Shown here piece by piece: positions 9,317-18,846 of a stretch of 64,000 nucleotides of DNA (positions are counted from its first letter, which is position 1; every line of letters starts with the position of its first letter). This DNA comes from Arcticibacter tournemirensis (lineage in GTDB: Bacteria; Bacteroidota; Bacteroidia; Sphingobacteriales; Sphingobacteriaceae): the NCBI RefSeq assembly GCF_006716645.1, contig NZ_VFPL01000001.1:2480001-2544000 (forward strand). Direction: 5' to 3'. The notes under the pieces are model-generated. The model was not told where the DNA came from and ran no database searches. It was given only the letters and a program-made list of their open reading frames with translations. Made by a program: the position numbers and the translations under genes.

Positions 9317-12300
9317 AGCAGGAACCAGATCCGGTTAAATCGCCCTCAAAAAGAGAGAAGTTCACTTTACGCCTGATGATCTTTTTAGGTCTCATAAGTA
9401 TGGGTTTTTTCTTCAGGAGCTTGTTCGATCCCTCTGTTATCTCAAATCCTTTCTTGTATTGGATGCTCGCCATCGGCCTGATATTCAATTGTCTGACCGT
9501 ACTTCATGAGTGGTATCATTACTATAGCATTGTAGTCCCGGAAACTCCGCCGAAAACAAAAGTATATACCGTTGATATCTTCACTACATTTTGTGCCGGT
9601 GAGCCTTACGAGATGATCGAGGAAACACTCGTTGCAATTCAAGCTATAAAATACCCTCATAAGACTTATTTATGTGACGAAGCTAATGATCCATATCTGA
9701 TAGATTTATGTAAACGTCTTGGAGTTAATCACGTTACGCGTACAGTAAAGATCAATGCTAAAGCTGGAAACATCAATAATGCATTGAAGCAGTCGGATGG
9801 CGAATTATGTGTGGTTCTGGATCCGGACCATGTACCCTTTCCCGGTTTCCTTGACCCGATAGTATCTCACTTTAATAATCAGGAAGTTGGATTTGTCCAG
9901 ATAGTTCAGGCCTATAAGAATTATAACCATGGTTTAATCGCCAAAGGGGCCGCACAGCAAACTTTTCAGTTTTATGGACCGATGATGATGACCATGAACA
10001 GCTATGGCACAGTACAGGCGATCGGTGCTAACTGCACCTTTCGGAGAACAGCTTTGGAATCTATAGGAGGGCATGCAGCCGGTCTTGCCGAGGATATGCA
10101 CACCGCAATGCAGCTACACGCCAGGGGCTGGAAATCGGTATATGTGCCGGCGGTACTTGCCAGAGGTCTGGTTCCTACCACATTGTCTGCTTATTATAGT
10201 CAGCAGCTCAAATGGTCGCGCGGTGTATTTGAGTTATTGGTCGCTACTTATCCAAAACTATTCAGGAAATTTACCTGGCGGCAAAAGCTTCATTATTTCA
10301 CAATTCCGTTCCACTACCTCTCGGGATTAATCTTCCTGATGAACTTTTTAGTACCCATCATAGCGTTGACATTTAGTATCAGTCCGGTAAATCTGGATCT
10401 CAGGGACTTTTGCTTTATTGGTTTACCGCTGCTTACTGCCATCGTTTTGATCAGGCATTTTGTGCAATGGTGGGTTATGGAAGACGAGGAACGGGGATTT
10501 CATGTTGTTGGAGGGCTTCTTATGATCGGCACATGGTGGATATATATACTTGGCTTGTTCTATACCATAGTAAGGAAAAAGGTGCCTTATAATCCTACTC
10601 CGAAGGACGGTAATGAAGCAAATAACTGGCCGCTAAATATTCCAAACCTTTGTGTAATAGGATTATCTCTTATTGCTATTGTTTACGGTTTATACAATGA
10701 CTATAACCCCTATAATCTTGCCATGGCTGGTTTTGCGCTGATCAATTGCTTTATTATGTTTTTTAACATCATTGCAAGCAGGCAAGTCCAGTTTCGTCAT
10801 ATCAGAAAATATCATCCTTATCTTGACAGGGTTATGTACCAGGTTCACCTTTTAAAAAGCGTATTCTGGGTAATGAGGCGTCGTATCTATAGCGGAATAC
10901 GAAGTACAGCCCTGCTCATTACCATTTTGGCCACCTGCATTATCCTTTATTTCCTGAATACCGGCCATCCGGAACGGGAGTATGGTTTCAAAGGACTTAA
11001 ACCTGCGGACCTGCTTTACGGAATCTATTACCCACAAGGTACAAACGGAATAAGCTCAGTTCGCCGGGTGAAACAGTATCAGGAACAATACCACCACGGA
11101 GCATTCGATATTATATCATTATATATTTCCTGGGGAGACCAGAAGCAATCGTATTTGCCTGAAGCTACAATAGATTCTATCTATAACAACGGCTCAATTC
11201 CGATGATTACATGGGAGCCATGGCAAACGCTGTTTGATCATAATGCAGCCAGCCATGAGAGTGATAAAGAAAACAAGGTGTTTTCACGAATATTACACGG
11301 CGACTATGATCAATACATTCATAAGTTTTCAATGCAGCTTAAAGCGCTGAATCGGCCAGTATACCTAAGGTTTGCACACGAAGCAGATAATCCATTTTAT
11401 CCGTGGTCTGTAACAGGTGGCAACACTGCTTCTGAATTTAAGGATGCATGGAAGTATGTTCATAACTATTTCAGTAAAAATCATATTTATAATGTAATAT
11501 GGGTTTGGAATCCCTGGAAACCGGGTGCGGTTAATGCTTTTTTCCCAGGTAAACAATATGTTGACTGGATTGGTGTAACGAATCTGAACTACGGAAAAAA
11601 AGCAGGAGGGAAGGGTTGGTTTACCATGGAGGATATGTATGCCCAATTTCATAACAGCCCGGTGTTCAGAAGTGGCGTTCCTGTAATGCTGGCAGAAATG
11701 GGTTCTTCCAGGACCGCCGATAGACAAAGTGAGTGGTTCAAAAAAGCCCTTAACTCAATTAAAGCGAAATTTCCGGAGATCAGGGCGCTGGTTCTGTTTA
11801 ATAACAAATCCGATCTTAATATACCCAGCGGCTCCAATTCGGGTAAGATTGACTGGACTATTTCTGACCCAAATGCCCTGAAAGAGCTTCTTCATCGTGA
11901 TGGTGAATCCAATATGCAAGTCTCCGCATTATCATCAGTTCCTGTGCGCAGAAACAGAGTCCGCGATCTAAACAATGCCGGCTTCTTTAGGGGAGTAAAA
12001 GGCGTGAATTACACCAAAGGCACTTCCTGGCACAAGAGTCATAGTCCTTTCAGAAAAAAAGAGCTAATCCATGACTTTAAAGAAATAAAACAGTGTGGCT
12101 TAAATGCCATTATGTATTACGGCCCGTCGATATACGACCGGAATATATTGAGCGCAGCTGGAGAGTTGGATATAAATATCCAGTATGGATTTTGGATATC
12201 TGATCAGTTTGACTTCGTTCAGGATAAAAAGCAGCTGGATAAGCTGTCCAAAGACATATTATCTACAGTATCAGATCTGAAAAGCAACCCAAATATAATT

Positions 12301-13119
12301 TCCTGGAAAATAGGCAATCCTGTATTGCAAAGGCTGGCAGTGCATTATTATAAGCCGATGCTGATCTACCAGCAGGAGGCTTATCTGACCTGGATCGGAA
12401 AGTTGATGCAGGCGATGAAGAAGGAGGATCCTTCCAGAATTATATCCCTTGAGATGGAAGTTAGCCCTGATCTTCCCAGTGTAATTGAAATGACAGAGAG
12501 TTACGTGCCATTTGTTGATTCATATGGGCTTATCCTGCCGGATATTACTACAAATAATAGTGACGATATAGTCAAACAGCTTCATGTTCCTTATTACTTA
12601 AGTAAAGCAAACGTTAATAGTTATCTTGCTCAGGAGCAGGAAACTACCGGTTTCTTTATTTCCAGCTGGCAGGATGAGGAAACATCAGACCGGGCTCTGT
12701 TTAGCGGATTAAAGGATTTGCCTGGTAGAAATAAACCAGAGTTATATAGACTGAAGAATCATTTGCTGGGTTCGGCCATACCTGGTATGCCGCTGATAAA
12801 AATACTTCGGCCCGCCGGAGCTACAGACGTCCGTTCAATGCGGACATATCATGCGGTTGTTTTCATAAACAATAAATGGAAACTGTCCTCCGAACTGCCC
12901 GAATGGAAATATGAATGGCGGCTGGTTAAAAACAATAAATATCGTGAACCTGTTTCGGTGAAGTATTTAGGTGAGGGGAACTTCATAAGAATCAGTATCC
13001 CCGAAAACCCGGAGTTTTACAAACTGCATTTATCAGCATACCGGGACGGGAAAGTAGTAACGGTATCGTCGCCGCTAAATACACCGTTATATGAAATGAT
13101 GAATGAACTGAAGTTTTAA
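9313..13119 (+). CDS. Cellulose-synthase-like GT2 fused to GH26 and a degenerate GH2-like domain
   Basis: A 1268-residue membrane protein in three parts. Residues about 1-560 form a processive GT2 synthase: two N-terminal helices, D122 in CDEAND, DxD at D170/D172, D261 in AED, and QQLKW at 297-301 in place of QxxRW, followed by further membrane helices. After another helix at about 535-552, residues about 565-850 resemble GH26, with E690 in RFAHEADNP and E795 in LAEMGSS as candidate catalytic pair. Residues about 890-1268 resemble the preceding GH2-like lipoprotein including its C-terminal beta domain, but the acid/base position is P1003 (WKIGNP) and the nucleophile position is K1098 (LSKAN), so this part is probably inactive. 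The hydrolase parts would sit outside the membrane. It likely makes and edits an exported polysaccharide, perhaps a beta-glucan; the product is inference. Confidence 0.85.
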   Translation: MKQEPDPVKSPSKREKFTLRLMIFLGLISMGFFFRSLFDPSVISNPFLYWMLAIGLIFNCLTVLHEWYHYYSIVVPETPPKTKVYTVDIFTTFCAGEPYEMIEETLVAIQAIKYPHKTYLCDEANDPYLIDLCKRLGVNHVTRTVKINAKAGNINNALKQSDGELCVVLDPDHVPFPGFLDPIVSHFNNQEVGFVQIVQAYKNYNHGLIAKGAAQQTFQFYGPMMMTMNSYGTVQAIGANCTFRRTALESIGGHAAGLAEDMHTAMQLHARGWKSVYVPAVLARGLVPTTLSAYYSQQLKWSRGVFELLVATYPKLFRKFTWRQKLHYFTIPFHYLSGLIFLMNFLVPIIALTFSISPVNLDLRDFCFIGLPLLTAIVLIRHFVQWWVMEDEERGFHVVGGLLMIGTWWIYILGLFYTIVRKKVPYNPTPKDGNEANNWPLNIPNLCVIGLSLIAIVYGLYNDYNPYNLAMAGFALINCFIMFFNIIASRQVQFRHIRKYHPYLDRVMYQVHLLKSVFWVMRRRIYSGIRSTALLITILATCIILYFLNTGHPEREYGFKGLKPADLLYGIYYPQGTNGISSVRRVKQYQEQYHHGAFDIISLYISWGDQKQSYLPEATIDSIYNNGSIPMITWEPWQTLFDHNAASHESDKENKVFSRILHGDYDQYIHKFSMQLKALNRPVYLRFAHEADNPFYPWSVTGGNTASEFKDAWKYVHNYFSKNHIYNVIWVWNPWKPGAVNAFFPGKQYVDWIGVTNLNYGKKAGGKGWFTMEDMYAQFHNSPVFRSGVPVMLAEMGSSRTADRQSEWFKKALNSIKAKFPEIRALVLFNNKSDLNIPSGSNSGKIDWTISDPNALKELLHRDGESNMQVSALSSVPVRRNRVRDLNNAGFFRGVKGVNYTKGTSWHKSHSPFRKKELIHDFKEIKQCGLNAIMYYGPSIYDRNILSAAGELDINIQYGFWISDQFDFVQDKKQLDKLSKDILSTVSDLKSNPNIISWKIGNPVLQRLAVHYYKPMLIYQQEAYLTWIGKLMQAMKKEDPSRIISLEMEVSPDLPSVIEMTESYVPFVDSYGLILPDITTNNSDDIVKQLHVPYYLSKANVNSYLAQEQETTGFFISSWQDEETSDRALFSGLKDLPGRNKPELYRLKNHLLGSAIPGMPLIKILRPAGATDVRSMRTYHAVVFINNKWKLSSELPEWKYEWRLVKNNKYREPVSVKYLGEGNFIRISIPENPEFYKLHLSAYRDGKVVTVSSPLNTPLYEMMNELKF

Positions 13120-14826
13120 TCAGTTAGATAAAGCTTCAACAAAATTTTCAAACGTTGTTTCGCTGATGCCCCAGTCGGGCGCGGGGATTTTACCCCAAAC
13201 CTTAGGGTTATCCGCCTGATTAAAATAACATACTCCGGCAATGATGTTGCTTTTTCTGATAGTGAAGGCGGCGTCCTTAAGCCAGTTATTCTGGAATGAT
13301 TCAGATCCCTTTACACCAAATTCAGTGATGAAAAGAGGCTTATCCACCAGTCGCATTCTATAGCTTTTACGTTTAAAGATTGTCGAAAACGACTCTTGTA
13401 GCCGGGGATCTGTAATGTTCTTATCCGGAAGCCCGTAGATTGCTATGCTCGTATAATCAACCACGTCGTCTCCAGGCCACCACTCAAGAGACCCTCTGTC
13501 GCCTGCTGGTCCCCACACCCTGCGTATGTTTTTAAGATGAGCTCCGAATCGCATAAAATACCGGTATGCTTTTATATATGTAACAGGGTCCTGGCTTTGC
13601 CATGGATAACGCATTGTAGGTATTTCCATTTCGTGGGCAAATCTTAAAAAAACAGGATGTTTCGCTCTTGAAATAATACGGTATGTTGTTTCGATGATTG
13701 GATCATACATCCCTTTAACCATATCCTTCAAAACATCTCTGCTGGTTGGCCATCTTTTTCCTCTCCATGGTTCGACCGTTATTATCATCGCTCTGCCCCT
13801 TGAATTGATACTGTCGATCTGTCGTTCGAGAGTTCCGTCTTCAATAGCGCCCCAATCAGCAAATAAATGTTCAACCGATACCGCTTTTTCATTGATAAGC
13901 AATTTTCGGGGATCGTATACGCCAATTAACATTCCGCGATCAGTATTTTTCAATCCCGATACCTGGGGGGCTGCTTCTTTTTTTAAAGGCTGTATACTAT
14001 GCCAGTCATCCCCAATAGTTTTAGCCGCAATTTCAAAAAAAGCTCTGTTTTTAGCGTTTGAAGGAATCTTCTCCGAGCCCAAAACAATGATCGGTTTATA
14101 AATCATTCGCATGCGATGGATTTTTCTCCTGATCAATGTTGTAGTATTGTTTACAAGGGGGTAATTATTACATGCCCGTTCTGATTCTCCCAGAAGAGAG
14201 ACACTGATAAGGTCGGCAAACGTATCTCCCGGCCAGTATTCGTCGGCTCCGGGATAACCAGCAGGCGACCATACTATTTTGATGCGGGGAAGAAGCTTTT
14301 TCACCAGTCCGGAAAAATGGCGGAAAGCTTTTATATATTCCACGGGCGATTGATATTGCCAGGGATATTTTTTTACAGGCACCTCCATATCAGGATTAAA
14401 ACTCAATAGTACTTTATCCTGTACTCCGGACAGACCATCGCAAAGCTTTTTGATCTTGTCGTCGTATGCCCCACTAATTACATCCCCTAAAACATTTATC
14501 TGTTGATTTCTTTCGTTATATCCAGCCCAGGTTTCAACAGAGAGGACCGCGGTTTCATGATGTGATAAGGAATCAATCAAGCGATTGTTTTCAACCGTGT
14601 CCTGATCGGTATTCATCCATTGTAAGGAGTAATGGGCGATTGCGGGCATCGTCACATAAGACGAGTCGCTCCCGTGATAGAAGATACCCAGTGCCTGTTG
14701 TTTGGAATCTTTGATGATGATGTCTTTGCTCTCAGTCCTATTCTTAATAAAGACATGTCGTTTCGAATAAAGAACAACACCCATTAAAAAGAATAAAGAT
14801 AAGTACAATGTATATCTTTTGCCCAT
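13120..14826 (-). CDS. Tandem GH26-like protein, one degenerate and one intact half
   Basis: The 568-residue protein has an N-terminal anchor or signal (about residues 5-20) and two repeated GH26-like units, about 44-280 and 296-568. They share obvious blocks: YPWQYQSPVEYIKAFRHF against YPWQSQDPVTYIKAYRYF, and IVWSPAG against RVWGPAG. The second unit keeps both glutamates (E399 in RFAHEMEIP and E502 in ITEFG). In the first unit the equivalents are D146 (SFNPDMEVP) and G250 (IVLGSE), so it is probably non-catalytic and may bind glycan. The gene is convergent with the GT2 fusion, whose stop it abuts directly. GH26 enzymes hydrolyse beta-mannan, mixed-linkage beta-glucan or xylan; which applies cannot be told. 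Confidence 0.82.
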   Translation of the reverse strand: MGKRYTLYLSLFFLMGVVLYSKRHVFIKNRTESKDIIIKDSKQQALGIFYHGSDSSYVTMPAIAHYSLQWMNTDQDTVENNRLIDSLSHHETAVLSVETWAGYNERNQQINVLGDVISGAYDDKIKKLCDGLSGVQDKVLLSFNPDMEVPVKKYPWQYQSPVEYIKAFRHFSGLVKKLLPRIKIVWSPAGYPGADEYWPGDTFADLISVSLLGESERACNNYPLVNNTTTLIRRKIHRMRMIYKPIIVLGSEKIPSNAKNRAFFEIAAKTIGDDWHSIQPLKKEAAPQVSGLKNTDRGMLIGVYDPRKLLINEKAVSVEHLFADWGAIEDGTLERQIDSINSRGRAMIITVEPWRGKRWPTSRDVLKDMVKGMYDPIIETTYRIISRAKHPVFLRFAHEMEIPTMRYPWQSQDPVTYIKAYRYFMRFGAHLKNIRRVWGPAGDRGSLEWWPGDDVVDYTSIAIYGLPDKNITDPRLQESFSTIFKRKSYRMRLVDKPLFITEFGVKGSESFQNNWLKDAAFTIRKSNIIAGVCYFNQADNPKVWGKIPAPDWGISETTFENFVEALSN

Positions 14827-14946
14827 TGCTGTTTAAATCTTAAAAATAGCGAAAAAACCATCAGCAAGAAGAAATTTAACATCGGTGTATGGTTCATAAC
14901 TGATCCAAACAGAACGCTGTAATTCAAGACGACTTTGCTTCTGAAA

Positions 14947-16218
14947 TTAAGACATGTTGCCTTGGTTATTAAACAGATAGCCGCTGTATGCCAGTCCGTT
15001 AGCAACGCTGATGAAGTTGTCTCCCGAATTAAGGGGAATATCCGGGAATTTCGATTTAAAAAGATTTCTTATTGCCGGAACCAGAGATGTTCCACCTGTA
15101 AGAAACAGGCAGTCAATGTCTTTTGCATTTATACCGTTTGTTGCCAGGAATTGATCAAGGTAATCGCTGATCCGGGTAAGGTCACTATTTATAATGCCTT
15201 CATATTCCTCTACCGAAATTAGCTCATTGATTTCAATGTTCGATTTAGAGTATGTGAAGTAGGAAGTGTGAAGGCTGGATAACGCAATCTTTGTTTGCTC
15301 AATTGCATGAAACACAGTATAACCCAGATTTTCATCTACCAGGGTGATCAGGTTTTTAAACTTAGGATCATTGTCAGAGAAGTAATAATAATCTTCTATC
15401 TCTCTCCTGATCCGGGCACCGTTAAAAAAATTCATCTTATCCCAGGAGCAAATATTGGAAAACAAGGATTTAGGGACAGTCAGATACTTGCCAGGTGCGA
15501 CTTTATACCGCGTGTTCTTTCCAAAGTAAGGAGTTCCTTTTTCCCACATAAATGCCGAGTCAAAGCTGTCGCCACCGATGTAGATACCGCCGGTGCCCAG
15601 AAATTTGTCCTTTCTGTTTTGCTTTCCCGCGTTTTCGGGATCGAGTACGAGACAGGTAAAATCTGTTGTACCGCCGCCTAAGTCTGCCACCAGCACCGTC
15701 TTTTTCTGGAGAAGCGTTTTCTCGTAAGCAAACGCAGCCCCTATAGGTTCAAACTGGAAGCGCACCTGTTCAAAGCCCGCTATGTCAGCCGCTTTCTCCA
15801 GGCGGCTTTGTGCAAGACTGTCCTTTTGCATATTATCGTCATCAAAGAAAACAGGACGGCCGATAACGGCCTTGCGGCAGTCTTGCCCCGTTATCTTATC
15901 TGCCCGTGACTTCAATTCTCTGAGGATCAATGCCACCAGTGCAGGAGCATTGTATCTCTTTTTACCAATAAGGGTTTCCGTAAAGCTGCTTCTGGAAAGA
16001 ATTTGCTTTACGGACTTGATAAAGCGCCCCCTCATTCCATCGTCGAGGTATGCAGAGATCGCTTCGTTGCCGATAACACAATCTTCACCCCGGCCTTCAG
16101 GGAAATAAATAAGAGAGGGGAGGATGATGGAATCAACGATTTCACCCTTTTCCTCATCAAAAATAGATAATGCAGAGTTTGTGGTTCCGAAATCAATGCC
16201 GTATAAAAACTTTTTCAT
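14947..16218 (-). CDS. Short Hsp70-family protein (YegD-like), nucleotide-binding domain only
   Basis: A 423-residue actin-fold ATPase of the Hsp70 family. Phosphate loop 1 is at GIDFGTTNSALSIF (residues 8-21), phosphate loop 2 at VADLGGGTTDFTCL, and the adenosine motif at LFLTGGTSLVPAIRNLF. There is no room for the substrate-binding and lid domains of DnaK (about 640 residues). Length and motifs match the E. coli YegD type, whose client and role are poorly known. It is a single gene after a 120-base gap from the tandem-GH26 gene in the same direction. A part in envelope polysaccharide assembly is possible from position only. Confidence 0.82.
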   Translation of the reverse strand: MKKFLYGIDFGTTNSALSIFDEEKGEIVDSIILPSLIYFPEGRGEDCVIGNEAISAYLDDGMRGRFIKSVKQILSRSSFTETLIGKKRYNAPALVALILRELKSRADKITGQDCRKAVIGRPVFFDDDNMQKDSLAQSRLEKAADIAGFEQVRFQFEPIGAAFAYEKTLLQKKTVLVADLGGGTTDFTCLVLDPENAGKQNRKDKFLGTGGIYIGGDSFDSAFMWEKGTPYFGKNTRYKVAPGKYLTVPKSLFSNICSWDKMNFFNGARIRREIEDYYYFSDNDPKFKNLITLVDENLGYTVFHAIEQTKIALSSLHTSYFTYSKSNIEINELISVEEYEGIINSDLTRISDYLDQFLATNGINAKDIDCLFLTGGTSLVPAIRNLFKSKFPDIPLNSGDNFISVANGLAYSGYLFNNQGNMS

Positions 16219-16477
16219 CTAAATAGCAGGATGTAAACAGTGGCGGTTCGTTTTACCGGGCGGCGAAACTATGAAAAAAAAATAAAAGAGCAAGAATCAT
16301 TTACGAAGTAGAGACCAGGTCGTTCGGATGTAGCCATAGATATAAATTGAGACAATTAGGCAATAGGTTGAACAAACTATATAACTCAGATTCTTTTAAT
16401 TTGGCTATAAATAAAACCCAATAGTTAACCCGCTATTAAACCGTTACCAGCAATTATTACATCAATATTCTTTTTTT

Positions 16478-17824
16478 ATGGAGAAACGACGAGATTTTAT
16501 TAAAAAAATGGCTATTACATCGGCCGGAATAATGGCTGGCAATAGCCTGTTTGGCATGAGCGCTAAAAGCTATCGCAATATTATTGGCGCCAACGAACGC
16601 ATAAACCTCGCCATCATCGGCCTGAATGGCCGCGGCTCTACCATGGCAGGCACTTTCGCGCGGCAAAAGAATGCAGAGATATCGACACTTTGCGACGTGG
16701 ATACCCGAGTTTTCGTCAAAGCACTGAAATCTGTAGCCTCAAATAAACAAATAAGCGTCCCTAAAACCGAAGGCGACTGCCGCAAGGTGATGCAGGATAA
16801 GAATATTGACGCTATCTATATCGCCACGCCCGATCATTGGCATACGCCTCTTACCATTATGGGATGCCAGGCTGGGAAACACGTATATGTAGAAAAGCCA
16901 CTAAGCCACAACCCGCATGAGGGCGAATTAGCTATTGCCGCTGCCCGTAAATATGACAGGGTGGTTCAAATGGGAGCACAGCGCCGTTCGGCACCGGTAC
17001 TGACCGAGGGTATACAGCAGTTGCACGAAGGGATCATTGGCCGCGTTTACTATGCCAAAACCTGGTATACTAATGACCGTAAAGCTACTTTCCTGACCCC
17101 AGGTACAGCGCCTGCAGAGTTAAATTACGACCTGTGGCAGGGCCCGGCACCGCGTTTGGCTTATCAAAATGGGCTGATCCATTACAACTGGCATTGGTTT
17201 TGGCATTGGGGGACGGGCGAAGCGCTGAACAATGGTACCCACGAAGTTGATATAGCCCGCTGGGGATTAGGGGTTGATTATCCCGTAAAAGTAAGCTCCT
17301 CGGGCGGACGTTACGCGTTTAAGGACGATTGGCAAACCCCGGATACGCAGGTGGTGACACTAGAATATCCCGACAGGAAAATGATTATGTGGGAAAGCAG
17401 CAGTGCAAACGGGCGCAGAATTGAAGGTGATGAGCGCGGGGTTATTTTTTACGGCGAGAATGGAAGCCTGAGCACCGGGAACGACGCTTACAAGGTTTTC
17501 GACCTGAAGGGAAAGCTCACAAAAGAAGTGGCCTCCAAAGATAAGGAAGAAGCCATGCAGGGGCGTAATACAGCCACTGTCAGTTTGAGTCTGGATAGTA
17601 TGCATGCAGCTGATTTCCTGGATGCAATACGTCAGAATCGCAAACCAAACTGTGATGTAGAGATTGGACATAAAAGCATAGTCGGTATGCAGCTCAGCAA
17701 CATCGCCTGGCGAGTGGGCCGCGAACTGCATCTTGACCCCAAAAACGGTCACATCCTGAATGATCCGGAGGCAGAAAAGCTATGGAAACGCAGTTATGAA
17801 CCGGGTTGGGAACCTAAAGTTTAA
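16478..17824 (+). CDS. Tat-exported Gfo/Idh/MocA-family oxidoreductase
   Basis: The 448-residue protein starts with a twin-arginine signal (RRDFIKKMAITSAGIMAG), so it folds in the cytoplasm and is exported. A Rossmann NAD(P) domain follows (INLAIIGLNGRGSTMAG), then DAIYIATPDHWHTP and the catalytic-region motif HVYVEKPLSHNPHEGELA, all typical of Gfo/Idh/MocA enzymes. C-terminally it has the oxidoreductase alpha/beta domain with GEALNNGTHEVDIARWGL. Such exported members are common in Bacteroidota and oxidise or epimerise sugars, often through 3-keto intermediates. It is followed 31 bases later by a secreted sugar isomerase-like gene, so the pair probably acts on one sugar. Exact substrate unknown. 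Confidence 0.9.
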   Translation: MEKRRDFIKKMAITSAGIMAGNSLFGMSAKSYRNIIGANERINLAIIGLNGRGSTMAGTFARQKNAEISTLCDVDTRVFVKALKSVASNKQISVPKTEGDCRKVMQDKNIDAIYIATPDHWHTPLTIMGCQAGKHVYVEKPLSHNPHEGELAIAAARKYDRVVQMGAQRRSAPVLTEGIQQLHEGIIGRVYYAKTWYTNDRKATFLTPGTAPAELNYDLWQGPAPRLAYQNGLIHYNWHWFWHWGTGEALNNGTHEVDIARWGLGVDYPVKVSSSGGRYAFKDDWQTPDTQVVTLEYPDRKMIMWESSSANGRRIEGDERGVIFYGENGSLSTGNDAYKVFDLKGKLTKEVASKDKEEAMQGRNTATVSLSLDSMHAADFLDAIRQNRKPNCDVEIGHKSIVGMQLSNIAWRVGRELHLDPKNGHILNDPEAEKLWKRSYEPGWEPKV

Positions 17825-17855
17825 TTGATAAAAACTAATATATCCATTTCGCAAT

Positions 17856-18725
17856 ATGATCCGTCACCTAATAAAAGGATTACTAACGCTGGGTCTGATA
17901 GCCGGTTTAGCTAACGGCCAGACCTTTGCCCAAAAACAACTATTCCCGGAAGCGCCGGGTATGGTTTCGTATACTTACCGAAATCAGTTTGCCCAGGATG
18001 TGCCCGGCACGCTGGACATCTTAAAAGGCCTCGGGATAACTGACATCGAATTTTCGAGCCTGTTTAAACAAACCCCTGAAGACTTGCGCAAAATGTGTGA
18101 TGCAAGGGGCCTCAAATGTTCATCATACGGTGTAAGTTATGAAGATCTGGTAAATAAGACTGATGAAGTGGGAAAGGTAGCTTTAACCCTGGGCGCAAAG
18201 TATGTCAGGGTATCCAGTATTCCGCACAAAGGCGCTTTTACATTAGACAATGCTAAACAGGCAGTTGCCGATTTCAATAAGTCCGGAAAGCTGTTAAAAG
18301 ATAAGTATGGCCTTACTTTCATTTATCATAATCATGGTTTCGAATATGAGCCTTACGAGGATGGTACGCTATATGACTATCTGCTGAAAAATACAGACCC
18401 CAAATATGTAGGCATGGAACTTGATATCCTTTGGGCATTTTTACCGGGGCAGGATCCGGCGCAATTACTGGCAAAATACGGAAACCGCTATAAAGCCCTC
18501 CACATGAAGGATCTGAAGAAAGGAGTTGAACGCGGCAGCCTTTCCGGTAGTACCCCGAAGGATAATGATGTGACTTTAGGAACCGGCCAGATTGATATTC
18601 CCGCCGTGATTAAAGCAGCGCGCAAAGCCGGCGTAAAACATTACTATATCGAGGACGAAAGCAGTTCAGCCCTTACACAGGTGCCTGAAAGCATAAAATA
18701 TCTCCATGGCTTAAAAAAGGACTAA
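17856..18725 (+). CDS. Exported sugar phosphate isomerase/epimerase-like TIM-barrel protein
   Basis: A 289-residue protein with a signal peptide (MIRHLIKGLLTLGLIAGLANG) and an AP-endonuclease-2-type TIM barrel of the sugar isomerase/epimerase family. Metal-ligand regions are visible: FIYHNHGFEY, GMELDILWAF, LHMKDLKKG and YYIEDESS. The gene follows the Tat-exported oxidoreductase gene in the same direction with a 31-base gap. Together they suggest a periplasmic route acting on a sugar or keto-sugar. The residue set looks complete; the substrate cannot be named. Confidence 0.88.
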   Translation: MIRHLIKGLLTLGLIAGLANGQTFAQKQLFPEAPGMVSYTYRNQFAQDVPGTLDILKGLGITDIEFSSLFKQTPEDLRKMCDARGLKCSSYGVSYEDLVNKTDEVGKVALTLGAKYVRVSSIPHKGAFTLDNAKQAVADFNKSGKLLKDKYGLTFIYHNHGFEYEPYEDGTLYDYLLKNTDPKYVGMELDILWAFLPGQDPAQLLAKYGNRYKALHMKDLKKGVERGSLSGSTPKDNDVTLGTGQIDIPAVIKAARKAGVKHYYIEDESSSALTQVPESIKYLHGLKKD

Positions 18726-18846
18726 AGCAGTAAATAATACGCCTCTGCTTATAAAAGATGGAAGCCACGATGATTTACCACTCATTGCAGGATGACGGAT
18801 GGCAAATTGAAGTGTGGTACCCGCCCCGTTTTTGATGGGGAGACGG

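Noticed and set aside
18726-18846. A hairpin AGCAG...CTGCT between the isomerase and VOC genes as a terminator
   Set aside because: The stem is only 5 bp with a long loop and no T tract.
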